Part shown: piece by piece, positions 8,757 to 17,923 of the stretch | Numbering within the stretch: position 1 is the stretch's first letter | Layout of the letters: every line of letters starts with the position of its first letter | DNA from: Aliterella atlantica CENA595 | Lineage (GTDB): Bacteria; Cyanobacteriota; Cyanobacteriia; Cyanobacteriales; Chroococcidiopsidaceae | DNA: 64,000 nucleotides | Assembly (NCBI RefSeq): GCF_000952155.1 | Contig: NZ_JYON01000018.1 | Coordinates: 40,779 to 104,778, forward strand | Direction: 5' to 3' | Notes under the pieces: generated by a model | Database searches by the model: none | Told to the model about the DNA's origin: nothing | What the model saw: only the letters and a program-made list of their open reading frames with translations | Program-made: the position numbers and the translations under genes

Positions 8757-11066
8757 ATGAATAAGTGGGCTAGGCGCAAACACAGTTGGGTTTTTAAGAT
8801 TGGGCAAATAACATTGGTTTTGGTGCTGATTGGGCTATTAGTGCGACTTCTTCCTTATATGTTTCCCATTTATGCGAATAATCTAACTCAAGAGCGTCAA
8901 GCAATCGAGTTTAGCGATCGCCAGGGTTTACCTTTGGGAACGTTGCTGACTCGCGATCTCGAACATACTGCTGTTGTCCCTCTAAATCGGGTGTCTTCGC
9001 ACTTTATTCATGCCATTATAGCCGCTGAGGATAAGAGATTCTATCAGCACGGAGCATTAGAATTACGCGCGATTGCTCGGAGTTTGGTGCAAGCTGCACG
9101 AGTAAAAAAAGTTGTCTCAGGGGCATCAACTATTACAATGCAACTAGCGCGGATGCTAGATCCTAAGCCGCGCAACTTGGGTAATAAACTGCAAGAAATT
9201 TGGCTTTCTTGGCGTTTATTTGCAGGGATGAACAAACATGAAATTTTATATGCTTATGTAAATCGTCTAACAATGGGTAGCAATATATACGGAGTTGAGG
9301 CGGCGGCAAGAATTTATTTTGGCGTTCCAGCTAGCGACTTAAATTTAGCTCAAGCAAGCATTTTGGCAGCGCTACCGAACGATCCTACTGATTTAAATCC
9401 TTATACTGGGTGGGAAAAACTGAAACATCGGCAAGCGTACGTTTTAGGGCGGATGGTTAAAGACGGTTATATTAGCCGCGAAATGAGCGATCGCGCCTTA
9501 GCCGAAAAAATTACCCTCCAGCCGCGCCAGCAAGGAATTATCGCCGCCCCACATTTTTTATTTTGGCTGGCAAGTCAACTGCCTAAAAATAGTTCGTCTC
9601 AAGTCAAAACTACTATAGATAGACCCTTGCAGCAGTTTGTCGAAGCGCAAGTTCGCCAAATCGTCCAAAATCTCGCCGTCTATAATGCCCATCATGCTGC
9701 TGCTATTGTCATTGGCAACCATTCGGGCGAAGTTTTGGCATACGTAGGTTCTCCCGATTATTTTTCGTTAACTGACACTGGGCGCAATGACGGAGTACAA
9801 GCACTGCGTCAACCAGGTTCGACGCTAAAGCCATTTTCATACCAATTAGCCCTAGAAAACCGCGTAATTCACACCAATACAGTTTTGGCAGATGTGCCGA
9901 CTCATTATGCCATTCCTGGCGCTAAATTATACAGTCCAAGAGATTACAGCGAGAGTTTTCAAGGACCTGTAAGAGTCCGATTGGCATTAGCTAATTCTCT
10001 CAATGTTCCAGCAGTAAAAGTATTGGAAAAAGTGGGCGTACCAACTTTCCTCAATCGCTTGCATCAGCTGGGTTTTGACCAATTAAAGCATCCGCCAGAA
10101 TACTACGGCTTAGGTTTAACGCTAGGTAGTGGCGAAGTCAGCCTATGGGAATTAGCTCGTGCTTATGTAACTATGGCAAGAAACGGGCAAGCTTTGCCCC
10201 TAACAGTTACATCTCCCCATCTCCCTATCTCCCCATCCCCCCATCTCCCCAAATCTCCGACTTGGGCATTAATTACAGACATATTAAGCGATCGCCATGC
10301 CCGCGCTAGAGCCTTTGGGGTTGATTCTGTGTTGAGTTTGCCATTTCCAGCAGCGGTAAAAACTGGTACATCGTCTGATTACCGCGATACTTGGACAGTA
10401 GGTTTTACAACAGATTACACAGTTGCTACATGGGTAGGTAATTTCGATGGCGAACCAATGAAACAGGTTTCGGGGGTAATGGGGGCTGCGCCTTTATGGA
10501 ATCGAATTATGCTGCATTTGCACGAACATAAAGAACCTGCTGATTTTGCGCCGCCTGCAAGTTTGGTGCAGCGTCCAATATGTGCTATTTCTGGGTTAAA
10601 GCCTACGCCTGCTTGTCCTACTGTAGTGCAAGAATATTTTTATCCTGAAGATTTACCAGATTACGATCGCAATTTAGATACTTTCTACCGAGTTGTTAAT
10701 GGCGAATCGCGGCTAGATTTGCCTAGCGAGTATAACGAATGGCTGGCGATGCAACAGCAAAGCGTAACTACAGATGGTTTGAAAATTGTTTCTCCACGTA
10801 ATGGCGATCGCTTTTTGGTATATACAAATTCGCAGCAGCGTTTGGAGTTGAAGTTAGCTACTTTGCCAGATAAACCTGTAGAGTGGTGGATAAATGGGGA
10901 ACGGTTAGCAAATAGTGCTAGTGGTGCTGTTTTTTGGGCTTTGCGTCCTGGTAATTGGACTGTGGAGGTAAAAAGTGGGGAAATGCGCGATCGCGTTAAT
11001 TTTCAGGTAGAGGTAGCTGAAAGTCAGTCTAGTCGGCGAGGTTTTTCGATTGCGCCAAGTAGATAG
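8757..11066 (+). CDS. pbpC: penicillin-binding protein 1C, bifunctional glycosyltransferase/transpeptidase
   Basis: 769 residues. An N-terminal signal anchor (about 12-35) is followed by a GT51 glycosyltransferase domain with E91 in AAEDKRFYQHGA and the GASTITMQLARM motif. The transpeptidase domain has the SxxK nucleophile S355-T-L-K358 and a KTGTS motif near 535. The C-terminus (about 680-755) matches the BiPBP_C domain that marks the 1C class. It polymerises and cross-links peptidoglycan at the outer face of the inner membrane. Between the two catalytic motifs is an unusual in-frame stretch of TCTCCCCATC-like repeats (10203-10257), described separately. ATG is chosen because the signal anchor begins directly after it. 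Confidence 0.92.
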   Translation: MNKWARRKHSWVFKIGQITLVLVLIGLLVRLLPYMFPIYANNLTQERQAIEFSDRQGLPLGTLLTRDLEHTAVVPLNRVSSHFIHAIIAAEDKRFYQHGALELRAIARSLVQAARVKKVVSGASTITMQLARMLDPKPRNLGNKLQEIWLSWRLFAGMNKHEILYAYVNRLTMGSNIYGVEAAARIYFGVPASDLNLAQASILAALPNDPTDLNPYTGWEKLKHRQAYVLGRMVKDGYISREMSDRALAEKITLQPRQQGIIAAPHFLFWLASQLPKNSSSQVKTTIDRPLQQFVEAQVRQIVQNLAVYNAHHAAAIVIGNHSGEVLAYVGSPDYFSLTDTGRNDGVQALRQPGSTLKPFSYQLALENRVIHTNTVLADVPTHYAIPGAKLYSPRDYSESFQGPVRVRLALANSLNVPAVKVLEKVGVPTFLNRLHQLGFDQLKHPPEYYGLGLTLGSGEVSLWELARAYVTMARNGQALPLTVTSPHLPISPSPHLPKSPTWALITDILSDRHARARAFGVDSVLSLPFPAAVKTGTSSDYRDTWTVGFTTDYTVATWVGNFDGEPMKQVSGVMGAAPLWNRIMLHLHEHKEPADFAPPASLVQRPICAISGLKPTPACPTVVQEYFYPEDLPDYDRNLDTFYRVVNGESRLDLPSEYNEWLAMQQQSVTTDGLKIVSPRNGDRFLVYTNSQQRLELKLATLPDKPVEWWINGERLANSASGAVFWALRPGNWTVEVKSGEMRDRVNFQVEVAESQSSRRGFSIAPSR
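10203..10257 (+). repeat. in-frame pyrimidine-rich tandem repeat inside pbpC
   Basis: Degenerate repeats of CATCTCC/CCCATCTCCC run through the coding sequence without breaking frame and encode a Ser/Pro/His/Leu-rich segment (SPHLP twice). Such short tandem repeats are common between genes in cyanobacteria but unusual inside a conserved enzyme. The segment falls in the transpeptidase domain between SxxK and KTG, so it is probably a surface loop. Confidence 0.7.
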
Positions 11067-11070
11067 TTGG

Positions 11071-11100
11071 AACGCAGATGCACGCAGATGAACGCAGATA
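11071..11100. repeat. short tandem repeat ACGCAGATG(m)
   Basis: About three copies of a 10-base unit (acgcagatgc / acgcagatga / acgcagatag) directly after the pbpC stop. This is a typical intergenic cyanobacterial short tandem repeat with no coding or hairpin potential seen. Confidence 0.75.
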
Positions 11101-11146
11101 GAAGTCTATGCTACTGTAAAGTGCGCGATCGCATTTGTAGTGTTGG

Positions 11147-12703
11147 TTAAAAGGGTGTTTCTACTTGAAGAAAAACTGTTTTTCCTGAGTGGGGATGTGC
11201 AAAGGTAAGCTCTCTAGCGTGCAAATGCAAGCGGTTTGCAGCCTGCTGACAGCCGTAGAGGCGATCGCCTAGTATATGTATGCCTAATCCTTGTTTATCG
11301 GCTGCATGGACGCGAATTTGATGGCTGCGCCCTGTTAATGGGAGGAATTCCATTCGAGTATAGCCGTCAATTGTACTAAGTCTTTGATACCGAGTCAGGC
11401 TAGGTTTACCTTGCTGCCAATTAACTTGTTGATAAGGGCGATTTGTGGGATCTCCCCATAAAGGTAAATCAATTGCACCACTATTTGTATCTACAATTCC
11501 TGCAAGTACCGCTTCGTACACTTTGTGTACTTGCCTTTGTTGAAACTGTTTGCTGAGGTGGCGGTGAGTTTGGCGATCGCGTGCCAGGATAAGAATACCC
11601 GATGTTTCACAATCTAAACGATGGACGGTAGCGATATCTGGTATATGCCGCAAACGCCCTAAAACGCTATCTTGAAGGTGGCGATAACGACCTGGTACAG
11701 ATAGCAATCCTGAAGGCTTATTTACAGCAATTAGCCATTCGTCCTCATACAAAATAGTTAATGGCGAATCTTTAACTGCAACTATAGGCTGCTGTGACAA
11801 ACCCGATAACAAAAAGCCCATTAGCGGCTGACAGCGTTCTACGCAAGCGCCGTAAAATTGCCCTTGGACTTTATCGGCTGATGAAGAACCCCACCAAAAC
11901 TCTGCCATAGCTAGCGGTTTTAGCCCCATAGTTGCTGCATAGTGGAGTAATTTGGGCGCACAACATTCGCCAGTACCAGTAGGCATACCTGTAGGCATCA
12001 ATTCTTGCAAAGGTGCGGACTCTCCAGCAAAATTAGTTAACCAGTAGTTAGCGTGCATCTGCGCTTGCAGTTGCTTAGATAAGGTTTTGCGCTTTTGCTT
12101 TAATTTGCGTCTTTTATTAAGTGCTGCCTCTATTTTTGCTTTTAGCGGCTGCAATACAGCATCTCTTTCGCGTTTAAACAGCTTGCGTTCGATTCCATCT
12201 TGGCGGCTTTGTTCGTTTAGTTGTTCTAACGCTGCGTCTGCAAGATTGAGAATTTGTCTTTGGTGTTGTCTTGCTTGCTGGCGCTGGGAGTGGAGTAAAG
12301 TAAGAGCGTGCGATCGCTTTTCATACTCTTGCAGCAGTAATTCATACTGCCTTTGTTCTGGAATTTCCTGCAAAGCGATTAGTTCTTGCTTCAAAGCTTC
12401 TAAACTTGCGAGCGTACAAGCTTCTTCTAGAGCAACTGTATCTCTACCTGGAATTGGTGGAACCCAACCTTCCACTGTACTTTTACCATTTAATAGCCCA
12501 GAGAAGGCTTTAATTACTTGTTGCCCAGACTGAGTTTCGCCCAACAGTACGCCATACATTTTCCCTTCACGGGCATACATTTCATTACTAGCTAGGTGTT
12601 GCATTAATTCGCTAGCAATAGCCTCTACCAAAGGGGTGCGGGGCAATCCTAATAATTTGCCACTTTGAGGGCAATGTCCTTCGTACCAATAAGTCACAGT
12701 CAT
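11147..12703 (-). CDS. RluA-family pseudouridine synthase with long N-terminal extension
   Basis: 518 residues. The C-terminal 220 residues form a RluA catalytic domain: HRLDCETSG with catalytic D364, LAVNKPSGLL-like entry (IAVNKPSGLLSVP), and GRSHQIRVH. These enzymes isomerise specific uridines in rRNA or tRNA. The family is usually about 220-330 residues; here the first 290 residues are extra, with a highly charged coiled-coil stretch at about 120-215 (KRRKLKQKRKTLSKQL region) followed by a Cys-containing globular part (GECCAPKLLHYA). There is no S4 domain. The substrate cannot be told from sequence. It is convergent with pbpC, and a short ACGCAGATG tandem repeat lies between them. Confidence 0.88.
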   Translation of the reverse strand: MTVTYWYEGHCPQSGKLLGLPRTPLVEAIASELMQHLASNEMYAREGKMYGVLLGETQSGQQVIKAFSGLLNGKSTVEGWVPPIPGRDTVALEEACTLASLEALKQELIALQEIPEQRQYELLLQEYEKRSHALTLLHSQRQQARQHQRQILNLADAALEQLNEQSRQDGIERKLFKRERDAVLQPLKAKIEAALNKRRKLKQKRKTLSKQLQAQMHANYWLTNFAGESAPLQELMPTGMPTGTGECCAPKLLHYAATMGLKPLAMAEFWWGSSSADKVQGQFYGACVERCQPLMGFLLSGLSQQPIVAVKDSPLTILYEDEWLIAVNKPSGLLSVPGRYRHLQDSVLGRLRHIPDIATVHRLDCETSGILILARDRQTHRHLSKQFQQRQVHKVYEAVLAGIVDTNSGAIDLPLWGDPTNRPYQQVNWQQGKPSLTRYQRLSTIDGYTRMEFLPLTGRSHQIRVHAADKQGLGIHILGDRLYGCQQAANRLHLHARELTFAHPHSGKTVFLQVETPF

Positions 12704-12711
12704 CGATAAGC

Positions 12712-12942
12712 TTAACTTTTGACCTGTGCAGAGTTGCGATCGAACAGTTGTCTTCCAATTTCTATCAACTCTTGCTTCTCTGCGTCAGTTAGATGATCTT
12801 GATTATTTAGGCTACCTCCTGAAAGATAAGGATCGCCACCTGCCCTTAAATATCTTTGTCTTCCTGTAGCAAAAATTTCTTGTAGTCTTCTGTATTGTTC
12901 TATTTCTCGTTCAGTTTGCTTTTTCATGTTTGTATTGTCCAA
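12712..12942 (-). CDS. small hypothetical protein, 76 residues
   Basis: Not recognised. It is a charged, helical protein (KKQTEREIEQYRRLQEIF) with a Gly/Ser/Asp-rich middle. It starts 19 bp inside the end of the 61-residue gene upstream and ends 8 bp before the RluA-type gene, so the three probably form one transcript. An alternative start is MKKQT five codons in. No motif indicates a function. Confidence 0.6.
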   Translation of the reverse strand: MDNTNMKKQTEREIEQYRRLQEIFATGRQRYLRAGGDPYLSGGSLNNQDHLTDAEKQELIEIGRQLFDRNSAQVKS

Positions 12943-13109
12943 TTCGTAGGCACGATATCGCCATTTTGCAGAACCATAGATATTGGTAAAACACTACTAG
13001 GAGTTGCGATGTACCATTCTCCTCTATCTTGGTCGTAAAAATCGTAATCAAGCAGTCCTAAAGTCTGTAAAGCATTAACAATTAAATACTGAGATTCAGT
13101 TGGTTCCAC
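12924..13109 (-). CDS. small hypothetical protein, 61 residues
   Basis: Not recognised. It begins MEPTESQYLIVNALQTLG and is acidic, with several aromatic residues (DYDFYDQDRGEWYIA). The 3' end overlaps the next gene by 19 bp, which suggests translational coupling. Overlap, order and ordinary composition favour a real gene, but there is no family evidence. Confidence 0.5.
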   Translation of the reverse strand: MEPTESQYLIVNALQTLGLLDYDFYDQDRGEWYIATPSSVLPISMVLQNGDIVPTNWTIQT

Positions 13110-13204
13110 AAGTTACTTTTGTATTTTAGCCTCAGCTATCTTACAAGATATAGCGATCGCGCTGTTGCAAGCTGGAATGCGATCTCATAGATTGCCCAAC
13201 AGCT

Positions 13205-16200
13205 TTATTTCCACTCGCCTTGCAATCCAAAAGCTGACCAATAATAGGGCGATTTCCACTGAGTTTGTAACATTTCTAGTTGTGCTGCTCTCAATGCAGC
13301 AGCAGGCTGCAAACCTTTTTTTAAGATACCTTTATAAAATCTTGCCATCAGTTCGGCAGTCGCGCGATCGTCTACATTCCACAAACTTACGACAACTCGC
13401 GGGCTACCTGCATACATAAAACCTCTGGTTAATCCTACTATTCCTTCTCCTTTTACTTCTTCTCCTAATCCTGTTTGACAAGCGCTAATTACAACTAACT
13501 CGGCTGGCAAATTTAAGTTGAAGATTTCATGCAGGCGTAAGAAACCGTTTTGGGCTGCTCCTTGTCGATCTACTAAGGATAGTACAATTCCAGATAGCTC
13601 TGGATTGACGCTGTTGAGGATGCCATGAGTTGCAAAATGCACAATTCGGTATTGACTAAGTTGGGGACTTGTAACCGCCTCACGGTTAGCGTCAAAATCA
13701 AATTTTTGCAAGCGATCGCCCGCCCGTACAAGTTGCAAAATCTCTTCGGCTTCAGTGCGAGTTCCAAGTAACCGCGCAAAATTCACACCCGATCTGGTAG
13801 CGGCTCTAACTAAAGCTCTTTGTTCGATATTTGCACTATTATTCTGCTGCTTTGTACTGCGCTGTATGCGATCGTCATTAGGGCTAAAAACAGGATCGGC
13901 GAGAATCGCTACATTTTTAATTGCTTTTTTGCGTCCTTTAAGTTCTTGCCGGAGAACAGCTAGTGTAGAGGCAGAAGGTAAGCTAATAATTTCATGCTTG
14001 GCTATTAACGGCGATGGATTTGAGGCTTCAGTAGGAATTGGCAATGCAGCAAATGGCAAGTATTGTAATGCTCCATCAGCGACGATAACTAAACGCTTTT
14101 GTCCTAATTGCGCTGCTGCGGGGGCTAATAAGATTTTGCTTAAGGCAGTGCCAACATTGGCGACTCGCTGCGGATTGTTTCTGAATTTGGGGTCAGTTAT
14201 CGTATTATAAAATCGCTTGGTAGTAGCTTCAATCTCTTCTTGTTTGGGCAGTTGATAGCTCTTAATGCCTGTTTTGCTGACAACCCATAAATAGCTGCGC
14301 TCTTTGCCTAAAGAGTATTCTAATAATAAGGTGCGATCGTCGAGTAATTGCTGAATTTTGGCGCTTGTTAGCGGTTGTGGTTGGGTTAGGGCAGCGTAGC
14401 GAGGACTATTGGCGCGAATTTGTGCTTGAATTGTCTGATATTGGGCTAATAGGGCTGAGTTTTCTTTTTCTAAATTAACTAGCTGCTGTTCGCTATATCG
14501 ATCGTTAACTAGCTCTAAACGACGTTTTTCTAGAGCATTAAGTTTTTGTTGTATGCTTGATTCTTGCTCTAATAGCTTTGGCTCAACTCCTTGGCGGATG
14601 TCTGCGTTAGCTTCGCTCAAAAGTTCGACTAGAGCGCGGGCGCGATCGCGTTCGCTAATTTGCAGAGCCATAGCGTCATATCCTTTACTCGGTTGCTTTT
14701 GATGCAACTGCATCAGCAGATCGATGTAAAATTCGTAGTAATTTTGCACTGAATCTGTGGCAAAAAAGGAAGTCCGCAAATCGGCACTGGTGACTTTAGT
14801 ACGGATACCTTCAACTAGAGCGATCGCATTTTGAATTGGCGCTTGTGCGGCGATAAGATTACCGCTATTCCTTTGCGTTTGAGCGATGTTGTAGAGAGTT
14901 TCGGCTTGATTTAGGCGATCGCCCAATTTCTGCCACAATGCTAGTTCTTGGTTATATGCGGCAACTGCTTTTTGCGATTGCCTTAGATCGTAGCTTTTGC
15001 CAATATTCCGCAGAGCGTTGGCAGATTCAGCCGGATTGCCTACTTCTTGAGCTAAAGATAGAGCCTGGTTAGAGAAATTTAGGGCTTTTTGGCGATCGCC
15101 TGCTGCTAAGTAAATATTACCGAGCGAATTTAGAGCTTTGGCTGTTCTTAATTTACTTAGTTGACGTGACAAAGACAGCGCTCGATCGCCCGTAGCAATT
15201 GCTTGAGGATAATCGCGCAGTGAAGTATAGACTCCAACGATTTTAGAGAGTGCAAAGGCTTCTTGCCAAGAGTTTTTTTGTTGTTTCCACAACAACTGTG
15301 CCTGGTTAAAAGAGTTCAAAGCCTGGGTGTAATTGCCTGTTAATTGATAGACATCGCCAAGATCGCTGAGAGTTTGGGCAACACTTGCGCGATCGCCAAT
15401 CTTCTGAAATAGCGCTAATGTTTGGTTGTATGTCTCAATGCTCAACTGATAATCGCCCAAGGAACTATAAATATTGGCGATATAGGCGAGAGTTTGGGCT
15501 TCTGTATCTGGCTGTTTTGCTGCGCGGGCGATCGCTATTGCTCGGTTGAGAGCGTCTAGCGCCTGCTGTGGCTCACCTGTCAAATTATAAATTTCGGCGA
15601 TCTTGTTAAGCGTATATGCTTCTTGGCTGGGCTGTTTTGCCTGACGGGAAAACTCTAGGGCTTGGTTAAAAGAATTAAGTGCCTTTTGATTCTCGCCTAA
15701 TAGTTGATAAGTATCGCCAATGCCTGCGAGGATTATAGACTCTTTGTACAAAGCTTGTTTAGATTTTAAAGTCTGCTGGGCATTATCTAACAAACCAGTT
15801 GCGGTATTTTGAGGATTTCTAACTTGTTGCAAAAGCACCCGCGCGCGATCGTAGAAATTGAGCGCCTGGGAGAAGTTACCTAGTTTAGTATTTAATCCCG
15901 CGATCGCATTTAAGGTTGAAGCTTGGGCGAGCAGGTTATCGCTTGCAGCGATTCCAGGCTTACTCTGCTCTGCTTGTAAGACTGACAGCACTTGGTTTTG
16001 AGTCTCTAGTGCTTTTTGAGTTTCGCCTGCTTGAAAGTAGAATATACCGATGAGATTAAGTACTAGGCTCTGACTTGATAGATCGCCTGTCTTTTTGTAG
16101 ATTGCTACTGCTCGATCTAAGTATTCTAGTGCTTTTTGAGGATTGCCCGATTGCCCGTAAAATGTGCCAATAACCTGAAGCGTACTAGCTTGAGCAGATA

Positions 16201-17107
16201 GATCGTTGTTGGCTTTTTGGATTGATAGTGCTCGATTAAGAGCGTCAAATGCTTTTTGTGTCTCGCCTAACGTAAAGTAGCTAGGAGCAATGTTTTGAAG
16301 TATGCCAGCTTCCAATTTGCTAATTTCTAAATATTTAGCTTGGGGCAATTTTTTGGTTTTCTCAGTTTGTAGCAGTGCTAATGCTTGGTTAAGAGTTGCA
16401 ATTTCTTTTTGGGTTTCGCCTAAGTTATTGTACGTAATAGCGATCGCGCTTAGGGTTGATGCTTGCTGACGAACTTCTCTTAATTCCCGCCAAATCGTGC
16501 TTGCCTGGTTGTAATAAGTTAGCGCCTTTGGATAATCTTTTAAACCTGCTGAATAGACATTACCGATACTTGAAAGAGTAAGAGCTTCAAAAACGCTTTG
16601 ACCAGTTTCCTGCCAAATTTTTAATGATTCTTGGTATTTGACAAGTGCTTGCCGCCTCGCTTCAAGGGTTCCTTGCTGGGTTAGCTGCTTTCCTTCCCCC
16701 AGTAATTGCTGCCCTTTTTTAGAAACACCAGGATTGATAGCGTCTACTTTTGTAAAATATTCTGCTGCCTTTTGTTCGTTGCCCTGCAAGTAATAAAATA
16801 TGGCTATGCCATTGAGCGTTTTTATTTCTTGCGATCGCTCTTTAATTTGCTGCCAGATTTTTAATGCTGCTTCATATTTGGCAATCGCTTGTTGCTTTGA
16901 TAGTGGGGTTCCTTGCTGCCACAGTTGCTTGCCTTCTGCTATAAGTTGTTGTCCCTGCTTATATGCAGTGCTATTGTTACTTTGGGCAATAGGTGATAAG
17001 AGTAGCGGTTTGGCATTCTTAGGGTTAGCCACTACTAACGATTCCGACAATAGCAAAATACCAAAGGTTGCAGCTAAGGCGCGACGAGCAAAATTAGGGA
17101 GCGTCAT
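13205..17107 (-). CDS. exported TPR-CHAT protein (caspase-like), 1300 residues
   Basis: A signal peptide at residues 1-28 (RRALAATFGILLLSESLVVA) is followed by roughly 15 or more tetratricopeptide repeats up to about residue 800, many with the GEPQKAL.....AL pattern. A coiled-coil segment at about 830-930 and a C-terminal CHAT domain (about 980-1300) follow. The dyad is intact: HFATHG (H1161) and SACQTG (C1210). CHAT proteases are caspase relatives; the TPR region normally binds partners. The predicted export puts this protease outside the cytoplasm, unlike the CRISPR-associated TPR-CHAT proteins. Large TPR-CHAT proteins are numerous in cyanobacteria and mostly without known substrate. It appears monocistronic. 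Confidence 0.9.
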   Translation of the reverse strand: MTLPNFARRALAATFGILLLSESLVVANPKNAKPLLLSPIAQSNNSTAYKQGQQLIAEGKQLWQQGTPLSKQQAIAKYEAALKIWQQIKERSQEIKTLNGIAIFYYLQGNEQKAAEYFTKVDAINPGVSKKGQQLLGEGKQLTQQGTLEARRQALVKYQESLKIWQETGQSVFEALTLSSIGNVYSAGLKDYPKALTYYNQASTIWRELREVRQQASTLSAIAITYNNLGETQKEIATLNQALALLQTEKTKKLPQAKYLEISKLEAGILQNIAPSYFTLGETQKAFDALNRALSIQKANNDLSAQASTLQVIGTFYGQSGNPQKALEYLDRAVAIYKKTGDLSSQSLVLNLIGIFYFQAGETQKALETQNQVLSVLQAEQSKPGIAASDNLLAQASTLNAIAGLNTKLGNFSQALNFYDRARVLLQQVRNPQNTATGLLDNAQQTLKSKQALYKESIILAGIGDTYQLLGENQKALNSFNQALEFSRQAKQPSQEAYTLNKIAEIYNLTGEPQQALDALNRAIAIARAAKQPDTEAQTLAYIANIYSSLGDYQLSIETYNQTLALFQKIGDRASVAQTLSDLGDVYQLTGNYTQALNSFNQAQLLWKQQKNSWQEAFALSKIVGVYTSLRDYPQAIATGDRALSLSRQLSKLRTAKALNSLGNIYLAAGDRQKALNFSNQALSLAQEVGNPAESANALRNIGKSYDLRQSQKAVAAYNQELALWQKLGDRLNQAETLYNIAQTQRNSGNLIAAQAPIQNAIALVEGIRTKVTSADLRTSFFATDSVQNYYEFYIDLLMQLHQKQPSKGYDAMALQISERDRARALVELLSEANADIRQGVEPKLLEQESSIQQKLNALEKRRLELVNDRYSEQQLVNLEKENSALLAQYQTIQAQIRANSPRYAALTQPQPLTSAKIQQLLDDRTLLLEYSLGKERSYLWVVSKTGIKSYQLPKQEEIEATTKRFYNTITDPKFRNNPQRVANVGTALSKILLAPAAAQLGQKRLVIVADGALQYLPFAALPIPTEASNPSPLIAKHEIISLPSASTLAVLRQELKGRKKAIKNVAILADPVFSPNDDRIQRSTKQQNNSANIEQRALVRAATRSGVNFARLLGTRTEAEEILQLVRAGDRLQKFDFDANREAVTSPQLSQYRIVHFATHGILNSVNPELSGIVLSLVDRQGAAQNGFLRLHEIFNLNLPAELVVISACQTGLGEEVKGEGIVGLTRGFMYAGSPRVVVSLWNVDDRATAELMARFYKGILKKGLQPAAALRAAQLEMLQTQWKSPYYWSAFGLQGEWK

Positions 17108-17188
17108 TATTTGGCTAATCTAGACAATTCTGCCTCAGAATATCATCATTATTACGCAGATTAGCTAATGGAAATGCGATCGCTTTAT

Positions 17189-17545
17189 TCAATTATTTAG
17201 TGGTTTTATCCGAATGCGATCTTTTTCAACTACTGTAAAGTTTCCTGCAAAATCATCGCGGGAAGCTAAGACTGCAACTACTACCTCGGCTATACGTTCC
17301 GGCGACGATGGAGTAATGCGAAATAAAATAATGCCACTAAGAGCAGGTAAACCAAAACGGAAAGCTAGTTCGCCAAAATCTTTATCAAAAGTGACAATAA
17401 TACGATTTTCGACTTGTGCGCGTGCTAATATTACGCGATCGCTACTACCAGGTGCATCAGTTCTTATCCAAATTACATCATGACCTTGTTGCTGCAAAGC
17501 CTCTACAGCAACAAGGGGAAAATTCTCATCTGCTAAAATTCGCAT
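17189..17545 (-). CDS. DUF5615 PIN-like toxin
   Basis: 118 residues. The sequence begins MRILADENFP and contains VTFDKDFGELAF, the acidic residues typical of the Mut7-C/DUF5615 PIN-like fold. Such proteins are putative RNases that act as toxins paired with DUF433 antitoxins. The DUF433 gene is immediately upstream with a 6-bp gap on the same strand, as expected for a toxin-antitoxin operon. Catalytic activity is assumed from the family. Confidence 0.85.
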   Translation of the reverse strand: MRILADENFPLVAVEALQQQGHDVIWIRTDAPGSSDRVILARAQVENRIIVTFDKDFGELAFRFGLPALSGIILFRITPSSPERIAEVVVAVLASRDDFAGNFTVVEKDRIRIKPLNN

Positions 17546-17551
17546 TATTAT

Positions 17552-17782
17552 TTAAACATTTAGCGGATATACTTTTTCTGTCTTTAAAGCATTACTCGCG
17601 TAGCTAAGACAAGCTTTTATATCTTCTTGTGTTATTCCTGGATAATTTTTTAAAATATCTGCTTCTAACCATCCTTGAGCTAAAAGATCGATAATAAGTT
17701 CTACAGACAAACGAGTATTTTTAATTACTGGCTTTCCCGCCAATACTTCTGAATTAATAGTAATTCGGTTTTGCCAATCCAT
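17552..17782 (-). CDS. DUF433 antitoxin
   Basis: 76 residues from the chosen ATG at 17782. The sequence has INSEVLAGKPVIKNTRLSVE, the DUF433 signature, followed by a helix-turn-helix-like stretch (LAQGWLEADILKNYPGITQEDI). The reading frame stays open upstream to 17863, but the family starts at this Met and an AAGG ribosome-binding site precedes it. It probably binds the PIN-like toxin encoded next and represses the shared promoter. Confidence 0.85.
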   Translation of the reverse strand: MDWQNRITINSEVLAGKPVIKNTRLSVELIIDLLAQGWLEADILKNYPGITQEDIKACLSYASNALKTEKVYPLNV

Positions 17783-17923
17783 GTTGCTTACCTTATAATT
17801 TTTGTTTATTGATATTATCTGATAAAGACGATCGCTTGTTTTGAGGTAAAAGAGCGATCGCACTGCCGTTTTTATCCTAAAGTATTGTCAGAATCACTTA
17901 CTTATTCTAAAAAATCAGTAAAT

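Noticed and set aside
12087..12533. 148-codon plus-strand ORF
   Set aside because: It is antisense to the coiled-coil region of the RluA-type gene; its Ser/Cys/Arg-rich sequence is a shadow of that region.
13755..14210. 151-codon plus-strand ORF inside the TPR-CHAT gene
   Set aside because: Antisense to the CHAT domain, no recognisable protein features.
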